Positions 1 through 14,823 of a stretch of DNA of 64,000 nucleotides are shown here, in pieces. The DNA is taken from assembly GCA_033239005.1 (NCBI GenBank), contig BSQZ01000061.1, forward strand, positions 1,354,001 through 1,418,000. The letters are read 5' to 3'. The position numbers and the translations under genes were made by a program. This DNA is from Lamellibrachia satsuma. Its lineage: Eukaryota; Annelida; Polychaeta; Sabellida; Siboglinidae. The notes under the pieces were generated by a model. That model saw nothing but the letters and a program-made list of their open reading frames with translations. It was not told the origin of the DNA and did no database searches. How positions within the stretch are numbered: position 1 is the first letter of the stretch; each line of letters opens with the position of its first letter.

Positions 1-1
1 G

Positions 2-715
2 GAGACGGGAGGGAAAACAACCGGAGTGAAGGAGAGGGGAGTGGGGGAGACAGGAGGGAAGGAGAAGGGAGTGGGGGAGACGGAAGGGAAGGGGTCAGGA
101 CAGAATGTGATGGAGGGGATCGAAAGGAAGAGTTATTCTGCAGCAGTGATAGAGGGGGTGAGGAAGAGAGCGAGGGTGTTTGTGGGGGATTCGATAGTTA
201 GGAAGACCGACAGAGTCTTAAACAAGGGAGATGATGTGGTGGTCTGCTTGCCTGGAGCCAAAATAGAGGCGATAACTGAGAGGGTAAAAAACATCGTAGG
301 CTCAGGTAAGGGTGGATCTGTTTTAGTACATGTAGGGACAAATAACGCAGAGAGGGAGGGTACAGCTGCCATAGTTAGGAAATATAGGCAGTTGGTCAGA
401 ACACTAAAACAGACGCGGGTTGAGCAGGTAATACTGTCAGGGATTTTACCTGTAATGGGCAGGAGGGATCATAAATATCGAAATTGTCGGGGGATGGCAA
501 TTAACATGTTAGTCCAGAGGCTGTGTAGGGAAGAGGAAGTTGGATTTGTGGATTTATGGGGAAGTTTTGTTGGGAGGGCTGATATGTACATGAAGGATGG
601 GCTTCATTTAAGTGGAAAGGGGGCGGCAGTATTCGCGGACAAACTTTCAGCAGCAGTAGATAGCGACTTGGGTACAATGACAAATATTTTTGGAAGTAAA
701 CATTCTTTAAACTAG
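2..715 (+). CDS. LINE ORF1 with SGNH/GDSL esterase domain, 5' partial
   Basis: Open from the window edge to a TAG at 713-715; no convincing ATG start is visible, so the N-terminus probably lies outside the window. The first ~40 residues are Gly/Glu/Lys-rich and encoded by a ~30-bp imperfect tandem repeat. The rest has SGNH-hydrolase blocks in order: VFVGDSIV (catalytic Ser block), VLVHVGTNN (Gly/Asn block) and DGLHLSGKG (Asp/His block). ORF1 proteins with an SGNH esterase domain are known from CR1-type LINEs. The endonuclease/RT ORF2 relic follows 2 bp later on the same strand, which fits ORF1-ORF2 order. It acts, if at all, in the retrotransposon ribonucleoprotein. The frame is intact, but its ORF2 partner is broken. 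Confidence 0.82.
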   Translation, partial: ETGGKTTGVKERGVGETGGKEKGVGETEGKGSGQNVMEGIERKSYSAAVIEGVRKRARVFVGDSIVRKTDRVLNKGDDVVVCLPGAKIEAITERVKNIVGSGKGGSVLVHVGTNNAEREGTAAIVRKYRQLVRTLKQTRVEQVILSGILPVMGRRDHKYRNCRGMAINMLVQRLCREEEVGFVDLWGSFVGRADMYMKDGLHLSGKGAAVFADKLSAAVDSDLGTMTNIFGSKHSLN

Positions 716-717
716 AA

Positions 718-2242
718 GTGCAGGGGGGTTACCTAGAGGTGTCTCAAGCAGAACAAGAGGCCACTAGCACAGATAAACCAATATCAAATCATCCGAAAAA
801 CATCTCTGAAAAAGGTTATAGATGCGTATGTTTAAATGCAAGGAGCATAGTAAATAAGAAAAACGAATTAAACATTATGGTAGAAGATATTGACCATCAC
901 ATAATTGGTATAACTGAATCATGGGCCAACATAGATATAACAGATGCTGAATTAGGACTGACAGGATACGTAATGTTTAGGAATAGGAAGAAGGGGCGGG
1001 GGAGTTATTTTATATGTTAAAGAATCTATTCAGGCTTATGAAATAAAACTAGAAAGGGAAGCAGATTGCGATGAAGCTGTTTGGTGCAAAATTGTTTCAG
1101 GAAATTAAAAATTAACTATTGGATTAGTTTACCGAAGTCCAAACATAAACGAAGAGGACAACAAAAAAATAAAAAACGCTATAAAGGAAGTTAGTAAAGG
1201 GGAATGTATCATAATGGGAGATTTTAACCATGGACACATACAATGGAATGCTCTAGAGAGTACAGGGATTGAGGATCAACAATTTCTATGTTTAATCCAG
1301 GATAGCTTTCTTACTCAGCACGTACTAGAACCAACCAGGGGAGAAAATGTATTAGATATAGTTTTGTCATCACAAAAAGAATTAGTGGACAATGTAAAAA
1401 TATTTGAACCATTAGGTAATAGTGACCATAATCAAATACATTTTGACATCAATGTAAAATCAGAAAGTAAAAATAAGAAAACGTACAAGAGAAACTTCCA
1501 CAAAGGTAACTACAAAGATATGAGAAAATACTTAGCACAGCTAGATTGGAATAATATGCTGATGAATAAGACTGCAATTGAATGTTGGAATATTCTAAAA
1601 TATGAAATTGAGAGTATTATTGATAAATTTGTTCCCTTCCGAAAACAAGGAAAACGGTGTAGAAAGAAACACTTGTCAAAAGAGGCAATTAGAAAAATAA
1701 TGCTAAAACAAACTATGTGGAGGGTTTATAGGCGTACCAGAAAGGAAGAAGACTATGCAAAATACAAAGAGGCACTTAATGCAGCTACAACTGAAATCAG
1801 ACAATCTAAAAGAAGCTATGAGCGAAAACTGGCATGTAACATAAAAACTGACAGCAAGAGTTTTTATGCATATGTCAGGAGTAAACAAAACGTACAAGAC
1901 AAGGTTGGACCTCTAGAAGACTGTGCTGGAAATATAATATCACAGGGGTTTTTAATGGCGGAAGACCTAAATGGTTACTTCAGTTCAGTGTTTACAAAAG
2001 AAGATATTAGTTCATTACCAGTTGCTGATGCTAAATTTCAGGGGGCTAAATCTGACTATTTAGGACCGTTAGTTGTAACTCCAGAATTGGTAGCTAGGAA
2101 AATAAAGGCAATGAAGGATAACAAATCACCGGGAGTGGATGGGATTCCTCCAAAATTACTAATGGAAACAGTAGATCAAATCAGTATACCACTTGCAAGA
2201 GTATTCAACTTGTCATTAAAAGAGGGAGTTGTTCCGTTTGAA
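718..2242 (+). pseudogene. CR1-like LINE ORF2 (endonuclease + start of RT), broken
   Basis: The N-terminal part carries an exonuclease-endonuclease-phosphatase domain: CLNARSIVNKKNEL, then IIGITESW, then MGDFNHGHIQW and SDHNQIHF. It continues into the RT linker and RT palm (KSPGVDGIPPKLL). Two lesions are visible: a 1-nt frameshift near 1003 inside a run of G, after which the reading frame continues one base out of phase, and an in-frame TAA at 1106-1108. From 1109 to 2242 the frame is open. Homology stops abruptly after VVPFE at 2242, so the RT core with its FADD motif and the 3' end are missing. Similar copies or fragments occur at 14.8-17.0, 28.4, 49.5, 51.8, 55.7-57.1 and, on the minus strand, at 9.4 and 57.5-58.7 kb. 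Confidence 0.85.
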
Positions 2243-2334
2243 TGATGTTGTTCTTTTAATACACTCTTTCCAATTTAATTTGTCATGTGTTATCAAACTT
2301 AAACATATCAATCTCTGTTTACACAAATTCCACT

Positions 2335-2335
<1 letters not shown>

Positions 2336-2416
<81 letters not shown>
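2336..2416. repeat. (CA)n microsatellite
   Basis: About 40 uninterrupted CA units. It lies between the truncated LINE ORF2 (after ~90 bp of unrelated sequence) and another fragment of the same LINE family. Confidence 0.97.
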
Positions 2417-2418
<2 letters not shown>

Positions 2419-2584
2419 GAAGCTATGATCAAAATTACCACGTAGCATCAAGAATTACAGCAAGAGAGTTTAATGCATATGGCAGGAGTAAATAAAACGT
2501 ATGAGACAAGTTTGTACCACTAGAAGATATTGCTGGAAATGTAATATCATAAAGTTTTTAATGGGGGAATATATAAATGGTTAC
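2417..2584 (+). pseudogene. Second fragment of the same CR1-like LINE (linker region)
   Basis: The DNA aligns with bases ~1810-1979 of the upstream element (shared stretches such as aagaagctatga, gcatatg-caggagtaaa and ctagaaga-attgctggaaat) but carries several small indels and stops. It therefore repeats, rather than continues, the upstream ORF2 and must be a separate insertion or a local duplication. No coding potential remains. Confidence 0.8.
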
Positions 2585-3165
2585 CTCGCAGCTAGGCCAT
2601 GAGGCGCTGGCTCTTCCAAGATGCACTAAGGGTCTGGACTGTATACGGGGAGATCTTACCTCACAGTCAAGCCACCAGGCGCTGGCTCTTCCCACGTTAT
2701 CTAGGACACCAAACATGAAGATCGTACCTCACAAACATGTCACTAGGCGCTGGCTCTTCCCACACACATTAGCGCTCTGTATAGCACGCTGGAAGATAAT
2801 ACCTCACAGTTAGGACATGGGGTGTTGGCTCTTCCTAGATACACTAAGGGTCTGGACTGTATACTGGAAGATCGTACCTCACAGTCAAGCCACGAGGCGC
2901 TGGCTCTTCCCACGTACTCTAGGACAGCAAACAGGAAGATCTTACCTCACAATTATGTCACTAGGCGCTGGCTCTCCCCACATACACTAGCGGTCTGTAT
3001 AGCACGCTGGAGGATAATACCTCACAGTTAGGACATGGGGCGTTGGCTCTTCCAAGATACACTAAGGGTCCGGACTGTATACTGGAAGATCTTACCTCAG
3101 AGTCAAGCCACGAGACGCTGGGTCTTCCCACATACACTAGGGCAGCACACCACGAAGATATACCT
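2585..3165. repeat. Higher-order satellite, 218-bp period of 75+68+75 bp subunits
   Basis: Subunits start with GGCGCTGGCTCTTCC-like sequence. Starts were counted at 2603, 2678, 2746, 2821, 2896, 2964, 3039 and 3114, so spacing runs 75, 68, 75, 75, 68, 75, 75. Corresponding subunits 218 bp apart are more alike than neighbours, which is higher-order structure. About 2.7 higher-order copies are present. Each subunit also contains a conserved TACCTCACAG-like box. Confidence 0.9.
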
Positions 3166-5186
<2,021 letters not shown>

Positions 5187-5201
<15 letters not shown>

Positions 5202-5856
5202 AATTGACTTCTATGGCGCCTATATCCTCAGGAACCTGAGCTCAGAGGCGCGACAAAACAGAATCAGTAAGCGTAATCGTAAACAGGGACGCGCAAAAGT
5301 CTGTATCATAACGAGGGACAACCGAACATTTATGGTGGGAATGCAAGTTGGAATAGATGTCTTGAGTTTTTTTTCGGAAAATAGCAATAGTTTTTGATGT
5401 TTTCAAAGTGATAGGGAGTTCATTCCAGACCCTAGGCGCAGCGACAGAGAAAGCACGTTTACCCAAGTTAAGTTTTGTTTTAGGTACAATAAGTTGTTGT
5501 GAAGTTGATGATCTTAGCTGCCTAGTGATATTTGAAAGATGCAGGAGACTAGCCAAGTTGGCGCCCTGAGAACCATACGTGCCAGACAATTTTGTACTCG
5601 TTGGAGTTTAGCCAAGTCTCTTTTAGCAATGTTATTTAGTAGTGAATTGCAATAGTCAAGGCGGCTGCTAATTAGTGTCGTTGATATTGTTTTAGCAGTA
5701 GATATAGATATTTGACGCAGAATTCGACAAAGATCACGAATATTATAGAAACAGGATTTACATACTTGAGAGATATGCTGGCGAAAGTTGAAGTCACTGT
5801 CAAAGATAACACCTAGATTGCGAACAGTATCTGATGGGAATGTATCACTGCCAATA
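5187..5856 (-). pseudogene. L2/CR1-type LINE 3' end, 5'-truncated
   Basis: On the minus strand this is a close copy of the 3' end of the plus-strand LINE at 17.6-19.6 kb. It begins near the SDTFPSDTVRNLGVIFDSDF segment and runs through ISSRLDYCNSLLNNIAKRDL and GKRAFSVAAPRVWNELP to a shared 3' UTR (tatggcgcctatatcctcag) and an (AAT)n tail at 5187-5203. Compared with that copy it lacks about 120 bp after the CTCAGGGCGCC sequence, which joins the two halves of the RT C-terminal domain out of frame. Homology ends at ~5856, so it is strongly 5'-truncated, the usual LINE outcome. Confidence 0.9.
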
Positions 5857-6039
5857 TGTATATATATTTGTATGAGCAACAATGCGAAGACTAACACTTA
5901 AATCAAACACCTCTTCCCCTGTATAGTGTAGGAACATTGCCTGATTCGAGTCTTCGATATCTTTACCTTCTATGAAGTTTTCTAGGCGTCGCCACAAGCG
6001 GTCCCAGTGCGAGGCATTGTTTGTTTCGACGGATGTCTG

Positions 6040-6860
6040 GGGGCATTATCCCAATGACGACTGGCAGCATGGCCGTTGTGTCGATCGGATGCACCCGCAC
6101 ACCAGGCGGAGACTGTTGTTTAGTGCTGCGTCAAGTCGGTGTGTGTAGCCACTGCGGCACCACACTGCGGCACCACACTGCGGCACCACACTGGCGGATA
6201 ATACTCGGCCGGAACAAAAGGAAGTGCTATTATTGATTATCGATTGGTGACTTTTGAAGAAGAAAAAAATGTAAGTTCTTATATAGCGCAGTATCCAGTC
6301 TTTAGGACTGCTGAAAACGCTTTGCACTTCACCCCCTGGCAGACCTGTTCATTCCAAAGCCATCTTGTGCCAGCCGGTCGTCGAAGTAAGTTGCACCGTG
6401 CGTTTACTTTCTTCGAGAGCTGGGACAGGTTTCTTGAGTAAGTCAATGACCTATCGAATGTAACTAAGAGGTACTTGGGATTTGCTGTTGTCGGGATCGT
6501 TTTCTCTCCGCAGCGAACTTCCATCTGGTGGTTTGTCAGGCAGTTTGTCAGATGAAAGTAGCTGCTCATAGTTTTGTTGACGTTAAGCGCGTTGCATCTC
6601 ATTGATCGTGAAATCACTGCTGGGGTCAAGGTCTGCTGAGGTCAAGGTCTGCTGAGGTTCCTCTGTTTGAGCTCTTTGTTGATTTCGCTGGTGAATTCGC
6701 GGTTTACTGCAGGATAACAGTCATTTTTTATAAAGCTTTGTGCAATCTTACTGGCTTTGATGGGCACCCGAGGTTTGTTGTTCTCCCAAGTGAGTTGGCG
6801 TACACAACTCCAAGCTTTGCGACTGGGGTGGGTGAAGTCAATCACCTGTATGGTTTCAAC
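6040..6860 (-). pseudogene. Jockey-like LINE RT relic
   Basis: Read on the minus strand from 6845 down: IDFTHPSRKAW (RT N-terminal region), then after a gap the thumb region (QMEVRCGEKTIP, PKYLLVTFDRSLTYSRNL, KKVNARCNLLRRPAGTRW) and then THRLDAALNNSLRLVCGCIRSTQ-like sequence at ~6046-6130. The last block matches the C-terminal part of jockey/Nimb-type ORF2 proteins. The catalytic RT core is deleted, and frames are broken at ~6640 and ~6300. A relative with the YADD block lies at 36.6-37.5 kb on the plus strand. Confidence 0.75.
6152..6190. repeat. 13-bp tandem repeat, three copies
   Basis: Three perfect copies of CTGCGGCACCACA inside the minus-strand LINE relic. Confidence 0.9.
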
Positions 6861-7956
<1,096 letters not shown>

Positions 7957-8135
7957 ACATGGTTTGCAGCAAGGGTTTTTATTATTGTGCATCAAGGATT
8001 ATTATTGGTGAGTCCCAAATTCCTACAGTATTATATTTGTGATGTAGTTACTACTAAATAGTATTGCTTATAGCATGTTCATTTGATTAGAAATGAGTGA
8101 ATCCGTTGCTGTTGGAAGTTTAAATGATTAGCGAC

Positions 8136-8300
<165 letters not shown>

Positions 8301-9399
8301 ACCAACGTGACAGTTCCCATGTTTCGCTGCCTGACGTCGCCGCAGATATTAGCGAGCAGCACAAAATACGTTACGCTTGAAGACGGACGCGGAACACAAT
8401 TAGGATATGTTAAACCCCTGCTGCAAGCCCAATGTCAGGTCTCTGCTGATTGGATTTCAGCAGCCAATATCAATATCAGACACCATTGTGAATTGTCCAG
8501 AAATTTGATGGAAAACTAGACTTCGTCTGAATGCATCATACACATCGACTTTTCTGTAACCGACACATGTTGCCTACATTTTATTTGTGATTACTGGTGC
8601 TGTACAATGTTGCCCACAATTTTGTTGAGATTACCAGAGCGGTGAACTGTTTTTAAGGTTTAAGTATGTTTGAGCACTGCATTACTTAATTTTATAACTA
8701 AATAGTTTTACTTGGTTTATGATTGCCTTTGTTCAAATTAGTTGCTACTACGTTTTAATGTCAACTCTGTTACCAGTGTCAATATTCTTAACATGCTTGT
8801 TAGCGCAGGTACCCGCACCAAACGTGTTCATATGTTGATGGGGTAGGTGTCACTGAAGGGTTTTTAGGTTTATCACATAGATAACATAATACCCATTAGT
8901 CTTATGCATGTTTTAGATCGCAACTTTATGACCCGTTCTGCACTATTGTGAGTTAATATGTAATCAGTGTTTGCTAGTTCTTGCTGTTAAGACTTAAGAT
9001 AACTAAGATAACATTATTTTCTATATGAAAATCAGTACAGTGACACACTACACTCATGTACTCGCCTTATGTGTTCTATTTGTCAGTGGGCACTATATAA
9101 AATAACACAGTTTTTTCGATAACAGAGTTGACAATTAAACTGGAGTGGTCCCTTGTTGTTTCATACGCCATAGGTCAGTAAAATTATGAAATTTAGCCTT
9201 CATTTTGTCGCCATATAATAAACACAGGTACCATGATAGTATAAGCAGAGGGAGTTAAAATTACAATTGGTTGTTATTAATTTTCATTTAGTGTGCTGAA
9301 TTATACCAGTTTGGTAGTATGACTCCCATATTTCCCAAAATGAGTCATTTGCAGACCATTTAACCAATTTGCCATCGTTTTTAATGTTGTTTATCTGCA
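8301..9399. other. No gene seen
   Basis: AT-rich sequence without a recognisable frame. It holds two more copies of the TCAACTCTGTTAC-type motif, near 8760 and 9122. Confidence 0.5.
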
Positions 9400-9640
9400 T
9401 CATTTGTAACCTATCTAAACACTTCTGTGTCATCCGCAAATTTCAGAACCGTGCTTTTCACATTATCTTCTTTAATATATATTAAGAATATTAGAGGTTT
9501 TAATGCTGAAATTAATTGTCTGACTTATTTTTTATGTTTGCTTCTTTCCATTCAAAAGGAACCACTCCGGCTTTTAATAATGACAAATGGAACACTATAC
9601 TAAGTGATATACTAATTTGTTTTCCTGTTTCAATCAGTAC
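9400..9640 (-). pseudogene. CR1-like LINE RT fragment with internal deletion
   Basis: On the minus strand, GKQISISLSIVFHLSL and GVVPFEWKEANI match the RT of the CR1-like family (as at 2150-2242). The RT block with the codons for KFADD (tgtcatccgcaaatttcag on the plus strand at ~9428-9446) then follows after a deletion that removes most of the palm. Non-functional. Confidence 0.75.
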
Positions 9641-9759
9641 TTTTTTTGTTGTCTCAAAAGACAATTTTCTTTTAATACTCCCTACATTCGTGTGAAACAA
9701 TCAACAGGAAGTTCAACTTTTGTCTGTCCTCATCTGGAGAGTGGCTCTCACTCAAATCG

Positions 9760-10260
9760 GCTACAGTTTCCATCTTTGTCGGATAGAAAGAAAATAATCA
9801 AAGTAAATAAGTCTAAATAACTGCCTTTGTGGTTATTTTTAATACCACGCCAATTGGTAGATAAGAGGCCACTGGTGCAAGGATGCGAAGCAACGTTTAA
9901 AGAGGCGCGTTGATGTCGACGCCTGAGAGGAGCTGCTGCCAGACTGCCCCCAAACTTAGCGTATAAAAATAGAAACATATATAGTAGAATGACGGTTACG
10001 CCATCTGGGGATCGAATGGCTCGCAATCAATGCAGCTACAATTCGCCTACTGTTTCCTTCTTTGTCCGCCAGGAAGAATATAATTATAGTAAATAAGTCT
10101 ATATAACTGCCTTTGTGTTTGTTTTAATACATCGCCAATGATCAGAGGCCACTGGTACAAGGAGGCGAAGGAACTTAGGAAGAGTGGGAGTTGGCGCCCG
10201 AGAAGAGATACTGCGAAACCGCCCCCGAACTTAGCGTATTGATATAGAGATTGAAGTAAC
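9760..10260. repeat. Tandem pair of ~286-bp repeats
   Basis: Two diverged copies, starting near 9761 and 10047. Shared blocks in the same order: CTAC-GTTTCC-TCTTTGTC, AGTAAATAAGTCTA-ATAACTGC, AGAGGCCACTGGT-CAAGGA and CCCCC-AACTTAGCGTAT. Origin unknown; possibly part of a mobile element. Confidence 0.8.
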
Positions 10261-10827
10261 CGTACAAAAAATAACATAGGTGGTGTGCGAATCTGCAGGA
10301 AAGCGACTAGTACAAATGAAAGGCGCGACAATGTCTTGCTGTGGGCTTCATACGAGTCATCTGATTAGGTCAGTTTGAATACTGCAATTCTCCGCACTTG
10401 TCAGGAGGCTCTGAATACTGAAGAGGGTCACAGTTTGACTCCCCTTGTGACGAGTGTACACAATAGAGTCGAGTGGCTACTGGCGACGTGTTAAATGGTT
10501 TGGTCATGCGCGTAAGGGGCCGCTCACACTTGTTGATATTTACATATTCGTACAAAGCCTAGTAATTCTCGGACCCCCTCCCCTTATCTGAATTAGTAAA
10601 CTATTGATAATCAGTACGCAGGCCTTGAGCCCCACCACCTTTAGTACGCTCTGTACAAATAGGTAACTGTCGACAATAGTGACGTCAGACTGCAGCGCAA
10701 CTCGACGTAGTTTATATTTCCACACACCATACAACTGAAAAAGTATAATGCCACCATCAAGTATTTAACAATAATATCTTTTAATTAGAAAGCATCACAA
10801 CACATAATACGCCATTTACTCTTTAAA
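10261..10827. other. No gene seen; 3' flank of galaxin-like exon
   Basis: No supported frame. The part next to 10828 would hold the 3' UTR of the minus-strand galaxin-like exon; a canonical AATAAA was not found close to its stop codon. Confidence 0.4.
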
Positions 10828-11083
10828 CTAGTTTAATCGTTGTGCAAATTTATTTTCTTTGAGCCATTTGAAAGGAGCCTTCCTATCCACGAGTTTCCCA
10901 TTATAACACAACTGTCGGCGACGGGAGAACCGTTCGTCGCCGTAGCAACAGGCGCCTGGTACTTTCGTGTAGACGACGTCACCGCAGCTCATATGCGCTA
11001 TACAGTAAGTGTTGCGGTCGCAACAATGTATAGGGTGTCCGTTTGCGTACTTCGGGGAAGCGACTTCGTCACAAAACAGCTCC
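10828..11083 (-). CDS. Galaxin-like cysteine-rich protein, terminal exon
   Basis: The frame runs on the minus strand from ELFCDEVASPKY to the stop at 10828-10830. It has eight cysteines, including two CC pairs, in the pattern C-x15-CC-x5-C-x5-C, then ACCYGDERFSRRRQLCYNGK. The CC...F/Y-x-x-x-x-x-LC-x-(N/D)GK arrangement resembles the galaxin repeat (CC-x-x-x-x-Y/F-...-C-x-G). Galaxins are secreted, cysteine-rich matrix proteins known from corals and found in other animals. A splice acceptor (gtgcgcag) lies just before 11083, and an in-frame stop lies further upstream, so this is probably the last exon of a larger gene. Earlier exons were not found. Base composition is GC-richer than the flanks, and no lesion is seen. 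Confidence 0.5.
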
Positions 11084-11639
11084 CTGCGCACGTCAATCTT
11101 GCCTTTACCTCAACAGAGTTAACGGTGTTCCGAGTTTGATTGGGTGAGGCACTCCATCACAATACCATTCGTGTCTGCTCGACACGCGTTGACTGCCACA
11201 ATCTGCGCATCATACCAACAATTTAATATTCGTTATGTTGCCATACACACGATATGAGAGGACAGTTCTTCTCGTTTTATCAAATGAAAGTGTGTGTGTG
11301 CATGCATACATACATACTCACCGTTGATAATAATGCGATGGTTTTTGGTAACATCGTGTTTGTAAACATGGTAATATTTGAGGTGTCATTTTCGAACTGA
11401 TCAACTTGGTAGAAACCGTTAGGTTGTTTTGCGTTTATTTTAGGAGGATCCACAATGATTCAACGCAATTATTCACTTCGTCATTTTCATTATTACAACT
11501 TTGATTAGTTTCCCGTAATTTGGGTAGTTAAACAACTCGATTGTCACATTAACTGATCAGTTGATCAATTGATCAAAACATGGGCGTCATATTGTCATCG
11601 GCTCAGTCTCGCCAATATTTTCACCGTCGTTCCTTTCGA
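11084..11639. other. No gene seen
   Basis: Presumed intron of the galaxin-like gene. A self-complementary run of TGATCA/GATCA boxes lies at ~11552-11577. A cysteine-containing open stretch on the minus strand (about 11125-11225) could be part of another exon but has no convincing splice sites. Confidence 0.35.
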
Positions 11640-11830
11640 TTTGCACCATTTGCAAACCTAACATTAAATCGTATCTTCCTTCTCACCTTCTTCGTACGTT
11701 AAATAATACCAGCAAGTTCTTTTACAAGGTTGCTATAAAAATTGCAATGTTGCATTGAGTAATACATTTTATCGCAACAATGTTAAGTACACTATAAAAT
11801 GAGCATAGTTTCAGGCCGTAGTAAATTAAA
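11640..11830 (+). repeat. Dispersed repeat family A, partial copy
   Basis: Matches 38886-39060 (same strand) and the complement of ~53190-53290: shared CCTAACATTAAATCGTATC, GGTTGCTATAAAAA, ATACATTTTATC and ATAAAATGAGCAT blocks in order. This copy holds only the distal third of the ~500-bp unit. Confidence 0.8.
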
Positions 11831-12109
11831 TATATTATGCGCCACGATGTCTAATCTTTATTAAAAATAAAAATAAAAAAATCAATAAAAAATAAAAAAA
11901 ATAAATTTTAGGATTACTCACAAGTGAATTATAGTAGACCAGAGTATAGCAGCTACTGTTTGAATGTTAACTTTGCTGTACGCGTTGAAAATATAATACT
12001 AAATAAGCCAATAGTTGTTCACCAGTGATTTCTAATACTAGTATACCATATTTGTCTAATCAATAACTTGTTTGTAATAAGATATGATAAAAAAGGTTTA
12101 CCAAAATAA

Positions 12110-12925
12110 GTCATTCACATACAATAATACATAGGACTATTATAGTAAATTATACTGGTATACCACAATTGACTAGAGTAATCTTGTTCGTAGGTTCCCA
12201 AGATGTGATGTTTCACTTTCTTTATAAATATATAAATATACGTACAATCATCCAAGTGTTTCTTTGTAACAGTAGTATTCCATAATTTGGGACCGACATA
12301 TGCCAATGTATTTTGTCTGGTGTTGGTTTTACAGTATGGCATTTTATAAATTATTTCTTGTCTCATTTTATAACTGTGTAACACGATATGATGTGTAAGC
12401 ATGTCATTAAATATATTTGGTAACATACCCCTATTATGTTTATACATTAGCACGCAGCTTATATATTTGTTTACTTGGAAAATGTTCATAATTTGATATG
12501 TTGTAAATAAAAATTGTTTGTGGTTTCTAAATCCAACATGACTAATTATACGTATTATTCTTTTCTGCAACATATTTTACATAAATATATTGTTGAAGCT
12601 CTTCCCCATACTACGTTACAATAAGTAATATATGGGTAAATAAATGTATAATATACAATGTCTTGTTGTTCAGTGCGCTCTTTACCTTTTTGATAATGCC
12701 TGTGCTCTTAGAAATGTTATTACTCATGTATTTTATATAGCCACTCCAACTTATTTTATTATCTATTATCACTCACAGAAATTGCATATGATTAACAGTG
12801 TTTATTTCTATTCCATCTATGTATATGTCTTTTTCCATTTTTTGCAAATCTTTCCCTTGGATAAAAATGTTCGTATCATCGGCATACATAATGGGAAAGG
12901 TGATACGAGAAACAACACCTAAATC

Positions 12926-13013
<88 letters not shown>

Positions 13014-14823
13014 TAGTAACGGTCCTAATATTGACCCTTGTGGTACTCCACATGTTATATCTTTAAGAACAGAATTGATTCCATTAAATTTTACTGTTTG
13101 TTGTCTTCCAAACAAATAACGTTGAAACCACTGGAGCGCTATTCCTCTGATTCCATAATGATCTAGTTTTCTAGGATATCATGGTTAACAGTATCAAATG
13201 CTTTAGCAAAATCTAAAAATAGTCCAATTACATATTCTTTTTTGTCCATTGCACTAGTTATTTTGTATATTAGTATTGTTAAAGCCATATACGTTGAATA
13301 TCCTTTTTAAATCCAAACTGGGAGTTTGATAAAATAGTGTGTTTAACAATATATTTATTTAATCTATTACATATTAATCTTTCAAAAATCTTTGAAAATA
13401 CTGGTGAAATAGTAATAGGTATATAGTTTTTAATTATTGTAGCATCACCTTTCTTAAAAATGGGCATAACATAGCATAGCTATTTTTATTTCATCTGGTA
13501 CATGTCCTTTATCAAATAATAAATTTATAATGTAGCATAATTGGCCAATCATACCAGAGTAAGTTTGTTTGATAATATTTGGTTTTATGCCATCCCAGCC
13601 GGAACTACATTAAACAAATTTTCTATAATTATCCTTATCTCATCTGTGATTGCAAGTACTGAAACATAGAGTTTTTATATATTCCATCAGGATAATCGGC
13701 AGGCTTTTCTATGATGAATGGTATTTCATTAGCTAATTCAGATTCAACGGTCGTTAAATACTCATTAAAATTATCAGCTATTAATTGCTTGTTTTGTATT
13801 AATTTACCATTGACTAAGAACTCTTGGCTACATGAAAATACTGTTCTCTTGCTTATGATTTGCCTTATCACATGCCTAGCTTTTATCAAGTTGCTCTTGT
13901 GCTTATCAAACTCCTTCTGATAGTGATAGTTCTCTGCTATATTAATAAGTTGCCTTAATTTGTTTTTGTATCTTTTATAATTGATTTCATTAAACACTGT
14001 TGGTTTTCTCAAGAAAAACATATATAGTATGCATTTTGTGTTTATAGAATTCCGAAACCCTTTGTTGATCCATACTCTATGTTTCCATTTACTTACCTTT
14101 TTCTTAGCTAGGCGGAATGACTTATCATATGCCAGTGAAATTTTCTTTAGAAATGAAGTATAGCATTTCTGGGGATCTTCAGATGCATAAACATCATTCC
14201 AACATATGGTATCTATAATAGTTTTGAATAAGGCTATGGTTTGATATTCTGGTCTACATCATTACATCATCTTTTATATCATTATTTAGTTTAGTTAGTC
14301 GAAATATTGGTAAGTGATCAGAAATGTCTGCATAAAATATTCCATGCAGTTGATTATGTTCACCTAGTATATAATTACTGTATAATTTTTGTCTATTAAT
14401 GTAGCTGTAGTTGGTGTTATTCTAGTGGGCTTAGTAATTTGAGGTATTAATGAATTTGAAAACGTTGTATCTACATAGTCATGAGTTTCCATATGGTGAT
14501 CATAGTTTAGTAAATTAATGTTAAAATCACCCATGATATAACACTGTTTATTTCAAATTTTTAGTGTATGTATAATTTTAATGATTTGTTCTGTAAAAGC
14601 ATTAATATTTGTATTTGATGATCTGTAAACTACACCAACCAATATTATATTTTTGTGTTTCTTGAACTGAGACTTGATTTCAACAACAATGCATTATATG
14701 TGTTCAGTCATAATATTAATTTATGGCCTTTCTACGTAATCATATGATCTGTGTATATACATAGATACTCCTTCTCCTCTTCTGGAGGGTCTCGTAAGAT
14801 GAATACTTCTGTATAGATTGCAA
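12110..14823 (-). pseudogene. LINE ORF2 (endonuclease to RT end), interrupted
   Basis: Read from 14823 down on the minus strand: RRGEGVSMYIHRSYDY and MGDFNINLLNYDHH (endonuclease), a long linker (13.64-14.16 kb), PIFKKGDATIIKNYIPI and LICNRLNKYI (RT fingers), [21 protein letters not shown], then a (TA)n array, then [20 protein letters not shown] (palm, catalytic YADD at ~12870) and a C-terminal domain ending near 12115. Several frameshifts and stops make it non-functional. The endonuclease N-terminus is not here: it lies at 16966-17320 beyond an inserted LINE. Probably CR1/L2-type by motif order; a tree would be needed to place it. Confidence 0.85.
12929..13008. repeat. (TA)n array inside LINE RT
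   Basis: About 40 TA units exactly between the codons for GPLLLFIYI and YINDLGVV of the host LINE. The reading frame (YIYIYI on the minus strand) stays open through it. Confidence 0.96.
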
